Shown piece after piece: positions 1 to 8,170 of a stretch of DNA of 64,000 nt. Source of the stretch: Gammaproteobacteria bacterium. GTDB taxonomy: Bacteria; Gemmatimonadota; Gemmatimonadetes; Longimicrobiales; Gaopeijiaceae. The position numbers were made by a program, and so were the translations under genes. How positions within the stretch are numbered: position 1 is the first letter of the stretch; each line of letters opens with the position of its first letter. The DNA lies in NCBI GenBank assembly GCA_028820325.1, contig JAPPJO010000015.1, positions 1 through 64,000 on the forward strand, given 5' to 3'. The notes under the pieces are model-generated. The model was not told the DNA's origin. It was given only the letters and a program-made list of their open reading frames with translations, and searched no databases.

Positions 1-439
1 CGTTCAGGAGGAGCGTGCGGCCCCCGTACGTGAACTCGTTCCGCTTGGCGTGGCCCCCGAAGTCGTCATGGTTGTCGAGCACGAGCACGCGCGCGCCGGG
101 GCCGGCCGATGTCAGGAAGAAGTACGCCGCGGAGAGTCCGCTCAGGCCCGCGCCGACCACCACGAGGTCATAGCTCTCGCGCGTGTCGGCGGCATCGCTC
201 CAGGTGATCCCGTCCCGGAGCTGGTGGGCCACCTCGAAGGAGCCCGCATGGCTCCCGCGCATTCCCGTGAGGGCGGGCGGATAGTACTCCTGCGGGCCGC
301 CGAAGGGCCGGCCTTCGAGGGCCGACAGCCATCCCGGCGCGATGAGGGAGCCGGTGACGGCAACCCCGACCCCGTTGACGAAGTCGCGCCGGGTGATGTC
401 CCGGTGCATGCCGAGATCGCGATCCTCACTCGTGGACAT
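1..439 (-). CDS. FAD/NAD(P)-binding oxidoreductase, spermidine-dehydrogenase-like, N-terminal part
   Basis: The gene is cut by the left edge, and only about 146 N-terminal residues are visible. It starts MSTSEDRDLG and carries a twin-arginine segment (DITRRDFVNG followed by a hydrophobic stretch, about residues 14-35), so export by Tat is likely. Around residues 99-130 there is a dinucleotide-binding fold (LVVVGAGLSGLSAAYFF, then VLVLDN and FGGHAKRNEF). An N-terminal DRxLGM-IxRRDF block, then GAGxSG and GGHAKRNEF, is typical of the FAD-dependent spermidine dehydrogenase-like family. The substrate cannot be told from this fragment. It is divergent from the PQQ dehydrogenase to its right, and the two could be co-regulated exported oxidases, which is inference. 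The catalytic domain lies outside the window. Confidence 0.75.
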   Translation of the reverse strand, partial: MSTSEDRDLGMHRDITRRDFVNGVGVAVTGSLIAPGWLSALEGRPFGGPQEYYPPALTGMRGSHAGSFEVAHQLRDGITWSDAADTRESYDLVVVGAGLSGLSAAYFFLTSAGPGARVLVLDNHDDFGGHAKRNEFTYGGRTLLLN

Positions 440-549
440 GGCCTCTCCGGTTTCTCCAGTCGCGCGGCGTGGCGTGGGAGGTAGTTTTCATGCAAACTCC
501 TCCGGCCCAAAACCGGTGTCAAGCAAGACCAGAACCCGAGGAAGCGCTC

Positions 550-2496
550 ATGCCAACTCGTCTGCGTTCGATCGGAGCGGGCTCGCTCGCGCTCGTGGCG
601 TGGCTCGGGGCCTGCGAGCCCCGTGTCGGCGGCGGCGACGCCGATCCCGCCGACTGGGCCTACTTCGGCGCCGATAAGGCCTTCACGAGATACGCCCCTC
701 TCGATCAGATCACGCGTGACAATGTCGGGGACCTGGAGATCCTCTGGCGGCGCCCCGCGGTCGATCCCGCCCTGACGGCCTCTTTCCCGGACCTAGGGGT
801 GTCGGGCTACCTCCGGGCGACGCCGATCTTCATCGACGGCGTGCTTTATGCTCCCAACGGTGTCGGTCTGGCGGAGGCCTTCGATCCGGCGACCGGCGAG
901 ACCCTGTGGATCCAGCAGCCGTTTCCGCGGACGATCGAGGAGGCCCGGGGCCGGTCCTCACGGGGGATGGATTACTGGACCGACGGCTCCGACCGGCGCC
1001 TGATCCACGTGCGCGGCGGCTTTCTCTACGCCCTCGACCCGGCAACCGGCCACGCCCGTCACGATTTCGGCGATGGCGGGAGGGTCGACCTGGTTCCGGC
1101 CTCGGCCGAGCGGTTCAGCTGGAGTTCCGGTCCCATCGTTGTGAACGACGTCATCGTGGTCGCGGGCGTGGTGGACGGGGCGGGCGACTCGGGGATGCGC
1201 TGGAAGGGGAGCGCGCCCGAGAACCTGCGCGGATACGACGTGCGCAGCGGCGAGCTGCTCTGGACCTTCAACGTCGTGCCGCGGGAGGGCGAGTTCGGCG
1301 TCGACACCTGGGGCAACGATTCATGGAAGGAATCCGGCGACCTCGGCGCATGGTGCTGCCTCAGCGCGGACGAGGAGTTCGGTTTCGTGTTCGTGCCCTT
1401 CTCGGCGCCGACCGCCGCCTACTACGGGGGCCATCGTCCGGGCGACAACCTGTTCTCCAACAGCCTGGTGGCGATCGACGTCGCGACAGGGGAGCGGGTA
1501 TGGCACTTCCAGATGGTGCACCACGACGTGTGGGAGTACGACACCGTGGGTCCGCCGACGCTGGGCGAGATCGTGGTGGACGGTCGCCGCATCCAGGCCG
1601 TCATGCAGCCGAGCAAGACGGGCTTCCTCTACGTCTTCGACCGAGTGACCGGCGAGCCGGTATGGCCGATCGAGGAGCGTCCCGTGCCCCAGTCCACGGT
1701 TCCGGGCGAGCACACCTCCGCAACGCAGCCATTTCCCACCAAGCCGGCGCCGTTCGCCAGGCACGGCCTCACCCTCGACGACCTCATCGACTTTCCGGAG
1801 CTCCGGGAGCGGGCGCGCGCGGTGGCCGACTCGTTCGTCCTCGGCCCGATCTTCACCCCGCCGTCGCTGGTAAGCGAGGAACCGGGCGGCAAGAAGGGAA
1901 CGCTGATGGTGCCCGGATCGTGGGGGGCGGGAAACTGGAACACGGGCGCGTTCGATCCCGAAACCGGCATGTACTACGCGTTCGCGCACACGATCCCGCG
2001 CGTGTACCGTCTCGTGAAGGCCACCGACCCGACGTCGGAGATGGAGTACTGGAGCCCGAACCGGGACGCGCCCTACATCGACGGGCTGCCGATCACGAAG
2101 CCGCCGTGGGGCCGGATCACGGCGATCGACATGAACCGGGGCGAGCACGTCTGGATGAAGGCGAACGGGGATGGCCCGAAAGATCACCCCGCTCTACGCG
2201 GTATCGACGTCCCGCCGCTCGGCGTCGCCAGCCGGCCCGTGGCGCTCGTCACGAAGACGCTCCTGTTCATGGGCGAAGGAGGCCAGGGAGTGTTCGGGGG
2301 CGTCCAGGCGAACATGTGGGGCAGGAGCTTCCGCGCCTGGGACAAGGCCACGGGAGACGTGGTCCGGGAGATCGAGTTGGACGCGGGTACGACGGGAGGC
2401 CCCATGTCGTACATGCACGACGGGAAGCAGTTCATCGTCGTGGCCATCGGCGGCAGAGAGCATCCGCCCGAGCTCATCGCGCTCGGGCTTCCCTAG
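550..2496 (+). CDS. PQQ-dependent dehydrogenase, lipoprotein
   Basis: This is a quinoprotein dehydrogenase of 648 residues. It would oxidise an alcohol or sugar in the periplasm and pass electrons to the respiratory chain; the substrate is unknown. The start at 550 is chosen over an in-frame GTG at 469 because it follows a GAGGAAG ribosome site and gives a lipoprotein signal peptide ending LGAC (Cys about residue 18). The mature part opens with a WAYFGADKAFTRYAPLDQI-type segment and shows repeated propeller-strand motifs such as ATGERVWHFQMVHHDVWEYD, as in the membrane glucose dehydrogenase/PQQ family. There is no C-terminal cytochrome c motif. Two adjacent cysteines (residues 269-270, AWCCLS) could form a vicinal disulfide like that of methanol-type dehydrogenases. 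Family call firm, substrate not. Confidence 0.85.
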   Translation: MPTRLRSIGAGSLALVAWLGACEPRVGGGDADPADWAYFGADKAFTRYAPLDQITRDNVGDLEILWRRPAVDPALTASFPDLGVSGYLRATPIFIDGVLYAPNGVGLAEAFDPATGETLWIQQPFPRTIEEARGRSSRGMDYWTDGSDRRLIHVRGGFLYALDPATGHARHDFGDGGRVDLVPASAERFSWSSGPIVVNDVIVVAGVVDGAGDSGMRWKGSAPENLRGYDVRSGELLWTFNVVPREGEFGVDTWGNDSWKESGDLGAWCCLSADEEFGFVFVPFSAPTAAYYGGHRPGDNLFSNSLVAIDVATGERVWHFQMVHHDVWEYDTVGPPTLGEIVVDGRRIQAVMQPSKTGFLYVFDRVTGEPVWPIEERPVPQSTVPGEHTSATQPFPTKPAPFARHGLTLDDLIDFPELRERARAVADSFVLGPIFTPPSLVSEEPGGKKGTLMVPGSWGAGNWNTGAFDPETGMYYAFAHTIPRVYRLVKATDPTSEMEYWSPNRDAPYIDGLPITKPPWGRITAIDMNRGEHVWMKANGDGPKDHPALRGIDVPPLGVASRPVALVTKTLLFMGEGGQGVFGGVQANMWGRSFRAWDKATGDVVREIELDAGTTGGPMSYMHDGKQFIVVAIGGREHPPELIALGLP

Positions 2497-2523
2497 GCCG
2501 CGTTCCGGCCGCGCCGGTCCGGG

Positions 2524-3723
2524 TTATCCCGCGGCGCTCCACCAACTGGACGGCTTCAGGCGCTCGCCCCGTCCGCTGACCCGGTCCAGCCAGAGCGCGA
2601 GGCGCCGGAGCGGGGTGCCCGCCAGCCATCGCCAGACTCGGCTCCACAGGTGGCGATAGTCGCGGTTGTAGGGGCAGACGCGCACGCAGATCGAGCAGTC
2701 GGTGTTCTGGTTGGCCCAGAAGCGGAAGCACTTCTCGGCGTCCGTGGTCCATTTGCGGATGCCCTGGATGTTCGACCGGTTGTGGACCACGGTGGACGGC
2801 TCGCCGTCGTCGATGGCCTTCGCGGGGCAGCTGTTCGTGCACGCGCGGCAGATGTCGCACGTCTCCTTCACGCCGAACCGGACGGGCCGGTCGTGGGCGA
2901 GCGGCATGTCGGTGAAGACCTTGCCGAGCCGGACGCGGGGGCCGTACTCGCGGGTGATGAGGAGGCCGTGGCGCCCGTACTCGCCCAGCCCGGCCTTGAT
3001 GGCGAGCGGGATGGCCAGTGCCGAGTCGTTCATGCTGGCCACGGCCCGGTAGCCGAGATTGATGATGTACTGCGCGATGGCCAGCAGCACGATGGTGTCG
3101 CGCGAATAGGTGGCTCCCGTCGCGGTGCCGCTCAGCGCGGAGGGGGCAGTGCTGAGGACTTCCCGGTCCATGGATTGCGCGATCACGATCACGTTTCCGA
3201 GATCGGTAGAGATCTCCTGCGGCTTCTCGTGCTCGTTCTCGCGGCTGTAGGCGTGTGTGTAGAGCCACCGCTCGTCGTTGCCGGTGATCCCAACCAGGTC
3301 GGCGCCCAGGGTCTTCGCGGCGTGCTTGATCTCGCGCGCCGCCTCCTCGGGAGATTCCACCGGCAGCGTGTGGCCCGGGCCCTCGCGGACGGCGGTGTAC
3401 GGATCCAGAAAACCCTCGCGGCGATCGTCGTCTCCACGCAGCTCGGCAAAGATGTCCGTCACGTGCCACGATGCGTTGCGAAGCGCGTAGTCACGCTGGG
3501 TGAAGCCGTCGACGGCACGCCAGGTCAGCTTGGGCGTGCGGTAGGTCTCGTAGAACATGTCCGAGCGGTGCGTCCGCACCTCCGGGTCCCAGAACGAACG
3601 GCAGAAGATGTCGTCCCTCTGCGAGAAGCGCCGAAAACCCTCCAGGACATCGAAGCCGGCTTCCTCGTCGGAGACGGTGGATTCGGTATCGCGCGTGCGA
3701 CCCGGGTCGGTTGAGTCGTCCAT
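2524..3723 (-). CDS. Reductive dehalogenase-like corrinoid/Fe-S protein, cytosolic type
   Basis: The protein has 399 residues and belongs to the reductive dehalogenase (RdhA)/epoxyqueuosine reductase-like superfamily, whose members use cobalamin and two 4Fe-4S clusters. The hallmark segment AGLGEYGRHGLLITREYGPR lies in the middle. It is followed by two cluster motifs: C289, C292, C295, C299-P, then C332, C343, C346, C350-P. There is no Tat signal and no membrane anchor gene beside it, so it is unlike classical respiratory RdhA and closer to soluble, catabolic or uncharacterised homologues. The region before residue 150 does not look like QueG, and the length suits a short RdhA. It is divergent from a small Fe-S protein gene at 3840, which may serve as an electron carrier (inference). 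Substrate unknown. Confidence 0.8.
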   Translation of the reverse strand: MDDSTDPGRTRDTESTVSDEEAGFDVLEGFRRFSQRDDIFCRSFWDPEVRTHRSDMFYETYRTPKLTWRAVDGFTQRDYALRNASWHVTDIFAELRGDDDRREGFLDPYTAVREGPGHTLPVESPEEAAREIKHAAKTLGADLVGITGNDERWLYTHAYSRENEHEKPQEISTDLGNVIVIAQSMDREVLSTAPSALSGTATGATYSRDTIVLLAIAQYIINLGYRAVASMNDSALAIPLAIKAGLGEYGRHGLLITREYGPRVRLGKVFTDMPLAHDRPVRFGVKETCDICRACTNSCPAKAIDDGEPSTVVHNRSNIQGIRKWTTDAEKCFRFWANQNTDCSICVRVCPYNRDYRHLWSRVWRWLAGTPLRRLALWLDRVSGRGERLKPSSWWSAAG

Positions 3724-3839
3724 CCTGTCTGGCGCTCCAGCCGCGGGTCCCTGTTATTCTGGCGCGACGGAATCAGTCGACCCGCCGCCACGTAGAAGAT
3801 GGTTAGCATTGCGCGGAAGAGCCAAGGAGGGCCAAGCCG

Positions 3840-4265
3840 ATGAAATCGAAGATTCTGCACTACTCCGGCGAAAAGGCGGCCGTGAGTTACGATGTGAGGA
3901 GATGTATCCACGCCGCCGAATGCGTTCACGGCCTGCCCGATGTGTTCGACCCGGGCCGAAAGCCCTGGATCGATCCCGACTGCGCCGAGGCGGAACAGCT
4001 CCTCCAGGTGATCATGCGTTGTCCGACGGGTGCCCTGCATCTGGAGCGAAGCGACGGCGAACACACCGAGCCCACGCCCGAGCGGAATACCGCGATCATA
4101 GAGCGGAACGGTCCGGTCTACCTTCGCGGTGACCTGGAGATCGTCACAGGGGAGGGCGAGGTCTTGCTCAGGGACACACGCATCGCTCTTTGTCGCTGCG
4201 GGGCTTCGGAGAACAAGCCTTTCTGCGACGGAAGTCATGTCCGAGTCGGGTTTGCGGGGGACTGA
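3840..4265 (+). CDS. Fe-S protein: monocluster ferredoxin-like domain plus CDGSH domain
   Basis: This 141-residue protein joins two iron-sulfur modules. Residues 1-65 match the divergent 4Fe-4S mono-cluster domain (Fer4_19 type) with RRCIHAAECVHGLPDVFD and, later, MRCPTGAL. Residues 100-141 form a CDGSH (mitoNEET-like) 2Fe-2S domain with CRCGASENKPFCDGSH as its cluster-binding motif (three Cys and one His). Proteins with this two-domain order are common, small and cytosolic, with redox or cluster-transfer roles that are poorly known. The gene is divergent from the reductive-dehalogenase-like gene, with a shared intergenic region of 116 bp, which suggests common control and perhaps an electron-transfer partnership. 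The start at 3840 follows GGAGGGCCAAGCCG. Confidence 0.85.
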   Translation: MKSKILHYSGEKAAVSYDVRRCIHAAECVHGLPDVFDPGRKPWIDPDCAEAEQLLQVIMRCPTGALHLERSDGEHTEPTPERNTAIIERNGPVYLRGDLEIVTGEGEVLLRDTRIALCRCGASENKPFCDGSHVRVGFAGD

Positions 4266-4296
4266 AGCGCCGAAGAAGTGCGTCGCCCGTCGCCTC

Positions 4297-5835
4297 CTAC
4301 CAGAACACCACGTAGAGCCCCACGGTCAGTATCACCACCACCGCGCCCGCCCACCTCGCCGAGGGCGCGGGTGCCAGATCGACGGCATTGGACTGCGGCA
4401 GTGACCGAGCCGCTCTCAGCGGGCGCACGCGCGACCCGACGATCATGGCGAGGCTCGACAGCACGAACGCTCCGGCCGCGGCGTTCAGGTACGCCTGCGA
4501 GTCGAAAAACACATCGAGCACCACCGTCAGCAGCCCGTACGCCACCGGGCCGATCAGGAGCGCCACCGTCGCCGCCCGCGAGGGGGCCCTGGGCAGGATC
4601 ATCCCCATGAGGAAGACCGCGAGGATGCCCGGCCAGATGAAGTTCCAGACGCGCTGCATGTACTCGTAGATCCCCCCGACCGACGCGAGCTGGGGCGCCA
4701 GCAGGCAGCCGATCACGACGAAGACGCCGGTCGCGATCCTGCCGATGCGGATCGCCCTGCGGGGCTCGAGCTCCTCCGTCACGACGTGGCGCGAGTAGAT
4801 GTCCAGCGTGAAGATCGTGGACGCCGAGTTCAGCATGGAGTCCAGCGAGCTCATCACCGCCCCGAAGAGTGCCGCGAACATGACGCCGCGAAGGCCCGTG
4901 GGCAGCAGATCGGTCATGAGCGTGGGATATGCCTGATCTCCGATCGCGATCCCGCCCGCATAGAGCTGATATGCCGCGATCCCGGGCAGCACGATCAGGA
5001 ACGGGATCAGCAGCTTGAGAAACGCCGCGAAGATCACGCCCTTCTGGCCCTCGGCCAGACTCCGCGCGGCCAGCGCCCGCTGGGAGATGAACTGGTTCAG
5101 CCCCCAGTACGCGATGTTCGGGACCCAGATGCCCATGATGTAGATCGTCCACGGGAGCGTCGGATGATCGGCCGGCAGCATCAGGTGGAGCCTGTCCTCG
5201 TTCGCGGACAGGAAGGCACCGAATCCACCCACGGCGTCCATGGCCAGGAAGAACAGCACGGCTCCTCCCCCGAGCAGCGCGATGCCCTGGAGCATGTCGG
5301 ACCAGACGACGGCCTTCAGCCCGCCGTAGATCGTGTAGCCGCCCGCGAGCAGGCCGATGGCCCAGACCCCGGCCGTCAGGTCGAGCCCGAAGATGCTCGT
5401 CAGCGCCAGGCTTCCGGCGTAGAGGATGCCGGCCAGACCCACAATGACGTAGACCGTCATCAGGTACGCGGCCATGATGACGCGTGGAGTCGGCCCGAAT
5501 CGGAACTCGAGGTATTCCGGGAGCGTGTAGATGCCGGCCTGCAGAAACCTGGGCAGGAGCACGAGCGCCACGAAGACGAGTGCGATGGCTGCGATCCACT
5601 CGAAGGCGGCGATGGCAAGTCCCGTCTGAAACCCCTCTCCGGACATGCCGATGAAGTGCTCGGAGGAGATGTTCGACGCGATCAGCGAGATGCCGATGAG
5701 CCACCAGGGCAGGTTGCGGCCCGCCAGGAAGTAGTCGGCGGTCGTGTCCTCCCTGCGGCCCGCGTAGAGGGACACGCTCACAACGATGCCGAGGAAGATG
5801 AGGAACGCGGCGAGATCGATCCGGTCTAGCGCCAT
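4297..5835 (-). CDS. Na+/solute symporter of the SSS family, SGLT-like
   Basis: This is a 512-residue inner-membrane symporter with about 13-14 hydrophobic segments. The N-terminus contains DYFLAGRNLPWWLIGISLIA followed by NISSEHFIGMSGEGFQTGLA, a block shared with the Vibrio Na+/galactose transporter vSGLT. It also has GLNQFISQRALAARSLAEGQ, which corresponds to the sugar-gate helices of that subgroup. A sugar, probably a hexose, is therefore the best guess for the substrate, moved inward with Na+. It stands alone on the minus strand and converges with the Fe-S gene, leaving 31 bp between stops. A second, less SGLT-like SSS transporter is encoded at 14509-16281 in the galactokinase locus. Confidence 0.88.
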   Translation of the reverse strand: MALDRIDLAAFLIFLGIVVSVSLYAGRREDTTADYFLAGRNLPWWLIGISLIASNISSEHFIGMSGEGFQTGLAIAAFEWIAAIALVFVALVLLPRFLQAGIYTLPEYLEFRFGPTPRVIMAAYLMTVYVIVGLAGILYAGSLALTSIFGLDLTAGVWAIGLLAGGYTIYGGLKAVVWSDMLQGIALLGGGAVLFFLAMDAVGGFGAFLSANEDRLHLMLPADHPTLPWTIYIMGIWVPNIAYWGLNQFISQRALAARSLAEGQKGVIFAAFLKLLIPFLIVLPGIAAYQLYAGGIAIGDQAYPTLMTDLLPTGLRGVMFAALFGAVMSSLDSMLNSASTIFTLDIYSRHVVTEELEPRRAIRIGRIATGVFVVIGCLLAPQLASVGGIYEYMQRVWNFIWPGILAVFLMGMILPRAPSRAATVALLIGPVAYGLLTVVLDVFFDSQAYLNAAAGAFVLSSLAMIVGSRVRPLRAARSLPQSNAVDLAPAPSARWAGAVVVILTVGLYVVFW

Positions 5836-6085
5836 CTTCGCGACGATTCAGGGGAAATGCTCGGATGGAGAATAGCCTGTCGCCCACCTCCTTGCCGAGC
5901 AACGGGATAGGGAATCGGTGGTTCGGTCCACCCGCCGGCAGCGCGGGCCTTGGAGCCAAATCCGCGATCTCTCTTGCGACACCGCATGCGCGTCACGTGC
6001 TGCTTCTTCGCCCGACGAGTAACCGCCACTCCTCCCAACCAGGATTCGATGCGCCTACGGGACGATATCCGCCGGTCCGGGGCGG

Positions 6086-6607
6086 CTACCCGGCCTGGTA
6101 CTCCTTAGGCCGTGTCGCTACCACGGTACCCGCGGAGTCGACGATTCGTCCGGGAAGCTGGTTCTCCGCGTAGTGTCTGAACCTGATGGTGAGGAGCCCT
6201 GTAGCCGCCCTCCGGAGTTCGTTGTGATGACGCCGTTTCCTGGGGTTGGGTGAGCGCCGTGGCGGCGGCGCAAACCATACCGGTACTCGCTCGCGCGCCA
6301 TTCTGGCAGCGGGGCCGAAATCCGTGTCTCCTGAAACGATGACAGCCGCGTCGCATCGGCCGAGGAGCACTGATTCCATCAGGGTAGCCGCAAGCCATAC
6401 ATCGGTCCCCTTCTCCTCATGGTAGACTACGCCGCCCCGCCGTCTTCGCCCCAGGGTCGCGTCCTGAACCGAGGGTGAACGCATGTCTCGAAGCAGGGAC
6501 CCGCAGAGGCCTACAACATCAAGCCACTTGAGATCGTCACGCCGAGAGTCCCGCAGGGAATGATAGAGATTGAAGCCGTCGACGAAGAACGAGACTCGCG
6601 ATAGCAA
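6086..6607 (-). CDS. NYN-domain protein (LabA/DUF88 type), internally shortened
   Basis: This is a 173-residue protein of the NYN family, PIN-like folds that often act as metal-dependent RNases. Conserved parts are FFVDGFNLYHSLRD at the N-terminus (first acidic residue of the active site), EEKGTDVWLAATLM (residues about 64-77) and VIVSGDTDFGPAARMA (residues about 89-104). These supply the expected acidic residues. In usual members 40-50 residues separate the KWLD helix region from the EKxxDV motif, including a tyrosine-rich strand and an RQ-type helix. Here the link is only about 25 residues of basic sequence (GRRRRGG). The only plausible start is TTG at 6607, preceded by AGGATCCC. It may be functional but shortened, or a decayed copy. 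Confidence 0.7.
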   Translation of the reverse strand: MLSRVSFFVDGFNLYHSLRDSRRDDLKWLDVVGLCGSLLRDMRSPSVQDATLGRRRRGGVVYHEEKGTDVWLAATLMESVLLGRCDAAVIVSGDTDFGPAARMARERVPVWFAPPPRRSPNPRKRRHHNELRRAATGLLTIRFRHYAENQLPGRIVDSAGTVVATRPKEYQAG

Positions 6608-6835
6608 GGGATCCTGTCCGGCGACGCGGTGGGCAGAAAAAGGACCCGGCGAGGCACGGATGGCTCCGCCCTCGCCGGGGGCCGGTTAGACCGGAATTGG
6701 CCGATCCTCGCCGGGGTTGATGTACCGAAGGTAGGCCGAAGGTGAAGGAAGGTCAAGAACTGTCAGCCAATCCGCTGGCACCGGGGGTCGGAGCGCGGAA
6801 CCGACTGCGCGGTGATGGCGCTCAGGCCAGCTTGT

Positions 6836-7186
6836 CTACCTGGGGTCCAGGAGCTGGTCGAGATGCATCCAGATGACTCGAGAGTAGCGGAACAGCAGAG
6901 GAGCCAGAAAGGGCACCATCACCGCAATCGCCAGGATGCTCTGATTCGCCGAGAGACCCCCCAACACCATCAGGACCACACCCAGCGGCGCGCACAAGGC
7001 CAGGCCCAACCCATAGCTCACGTACATCGCCCCGGTGAAGTAGCCTGGCTCTCTCTCGTATCTCAGCCGGCAGGAGGGGCAGAGAGGGTGCATCTTCCAG
7101 AGGCTTGCGAAAACCGAGCCGCCCAGGCAACGCGGGCACCGGAGGAGGACGACGGCCTGGAGGCGCCTCGGAAGCCCCTCTCTCAT
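6836..7186 (-). CDS. DUF983 family membrane protein
   Basis: The protein has about 116 residues and matches DUF983. It opens with a zinc-ribbon-like block, LLRCPRCLGGSVFASLW then HPLCPSCRLRYEREPGYFTG (two CxxC pairs), followed by two hydrophobic segments. The function of the family is unknown; members are inner-membrane proteins often found near cytochrome oxidase or short-chain dehydrogenase genes. I place the start at the ATG at 7186 (MREGLPRRLQ) because upstream in-frame sequence overlaps the preceding SDR gene and is not conserved-looking. That leaves 49 bp after the SDR stop, so co-transcription with the SDR is likely. Confidence 0.75.
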   Translation of the reverse strand: MREGLPRRLQAVVLLRCPRCLGGSVFASLWKMHPLCPSCRLRYEREPGYFTGAMYVSYGLGLALCAPLGVVLMVLGGLSANQSILAIAVMVPFLAPLLFRYSRVIWMHLDQLLDPR

Positions 7187-7235
7187 CGGCGTGGCCGCGC
7201 GAGATGGTTGAGGCCCTGAACCGCGGCCACGGGCC

Positions 7236-8030
7236 TCAGGACCGACCCGAAGGCGGGGTGTATCTCCCGTCGATGGCGGTCCAGCCGCCGTCCGCAAACA
7301 AGACCGACCCGGTCACGTAGCTGGCGGCGTCCGAGGCCAGGAAGACCGTGGGGCCGGCCATCTCCGCGGCGCTGCCCCAGCGGTTGAGGATGTTGCGCGC
7401 GGCGTAGGCGCCGTACCAGTCCGGGTGGTCCTTGATGGGTGCCGTGAGCGGCGTGTCGATGACGCCCGGCGCGACGGCATTCACCCGCACCCCGCTGGGC
7501 CCGAGTTCGGCCGCGGCGACGCGCACCATCTGCACGATCCCCGCCTTGGTCGCGGCGTACATGCTCTGGCCCGGCTCGACCACCACCGACCGGATCGAGC
7601 TGAAGAGGATGATGGACCCGGAGCCCTGCCCGCTCATGATCCGGCCCGCGGCCTGGATGACGTGCGCGCCGCCCTTCAGGTTGAGGCCCAGAACCCGGTC
7701 GATCTCCTCGTCGGTGTAGTCGAGGAGGGGCTTGCGCACGTTCACTCCGGGCGTGCACACCACGACGTCGAGAGATCCGCGGGTGGCGGTGATGTCCTCG
7801 AACGCGCGGGTGACGGCCGCGCCGTCCATGATGTCCAGGCGGGCGGACACGGCCTCGCCGCCGGCCGCGCGGATGGTCGCCGCGGTGCGGGCGGCGGCGT
7901 CCGCGTCGATGTCGAGGCAGGACACGTGCGCACCCGCCTCCGCACATCCGATCGCGACGGCCTCACCGATGCCGGAACCGCCTCCGACGACCGCGGCCGC
8001 GCGTCCCTCCAGGCTGAACATGGTTGTCAT
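7236..8030 (-). CDS. Short-chain dehydrogenase/reductase (SDR)
   Basis: This is a 264-residue classical SDR, an NAD(P)-dependent cytosolic oxidoreductase. The cofactor motif is GGGSGIG near residues 16-22, the catalytic serine lies in ILFSSIRS, and the YxxxK pair lies in SMYAATKAGI. The segment NAVAPGVIDTPL is the usual loop after the active site. The NNAG motif is replaced by CTPGVN, which is less common and may affect the fold or cofactor position. The start has a good GGAGACC ribosome site. It is divergent from the M20 hydrolase gene and upstream of the DUF983 gene on the same strand. Substrate unknown. Confidence 0.88.
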   Translation of the reverse strand: MTTMFSLEGRAAAVVGGGSGIGEAVAIGCAEAGAHVSCLDIDADAAARTAATIRAAGGEAVSARLDIMDGAAVTRAFEDITATRGSLDVVVCTPGVNVRKPLLDYTDEEIDRVLGLNLKGGAHVIQAAGRIMSGQGSGSIILFSSIRSVVVEPGQSMYAATKAGIVQMVRVAAAELGPSGVRVNAVAPGVIDTPLTAPIKDHPDWYGAYAARNILNRWGSAAEMAGPTVFLASDAASYVTGSVLFADGGWTAIDGRYTPPSGRS

Positions 8031-8170
8031 GACGGGTCTCCGGTGGGGTTTCGTGTGGTGAAGGAGCGGGGCACAATGTTAACAGCCGCGCCCAGCCGGC
8101 AACCCGGCCCAAGGACGCGCCGCCCCACGCGCCCGGCCTTCGTTGCCTCCAGCCCCCAGCCCGAAACTGC

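Noticed and set aside
906..2579. A plus-strand open frame of 557 codons overlapping the PQQ dehydrogenase
   Set aside because: It is in the wrong frame, very rich in Arg, Gly and Pro, with no recognisable domain. The overlapping frame is a clear quinoprotein.
2524..3723. Epoxyqueuosine reductase (QueG) as the identity of the Fe-S protein
   Set aside because: The N-terminal region and the AGLGEYGRHGLLITREYGPR block fit the reductive dehalogenase side better, and no queuosine genes are nearby. It is kept as an alternative within the same superfamily.
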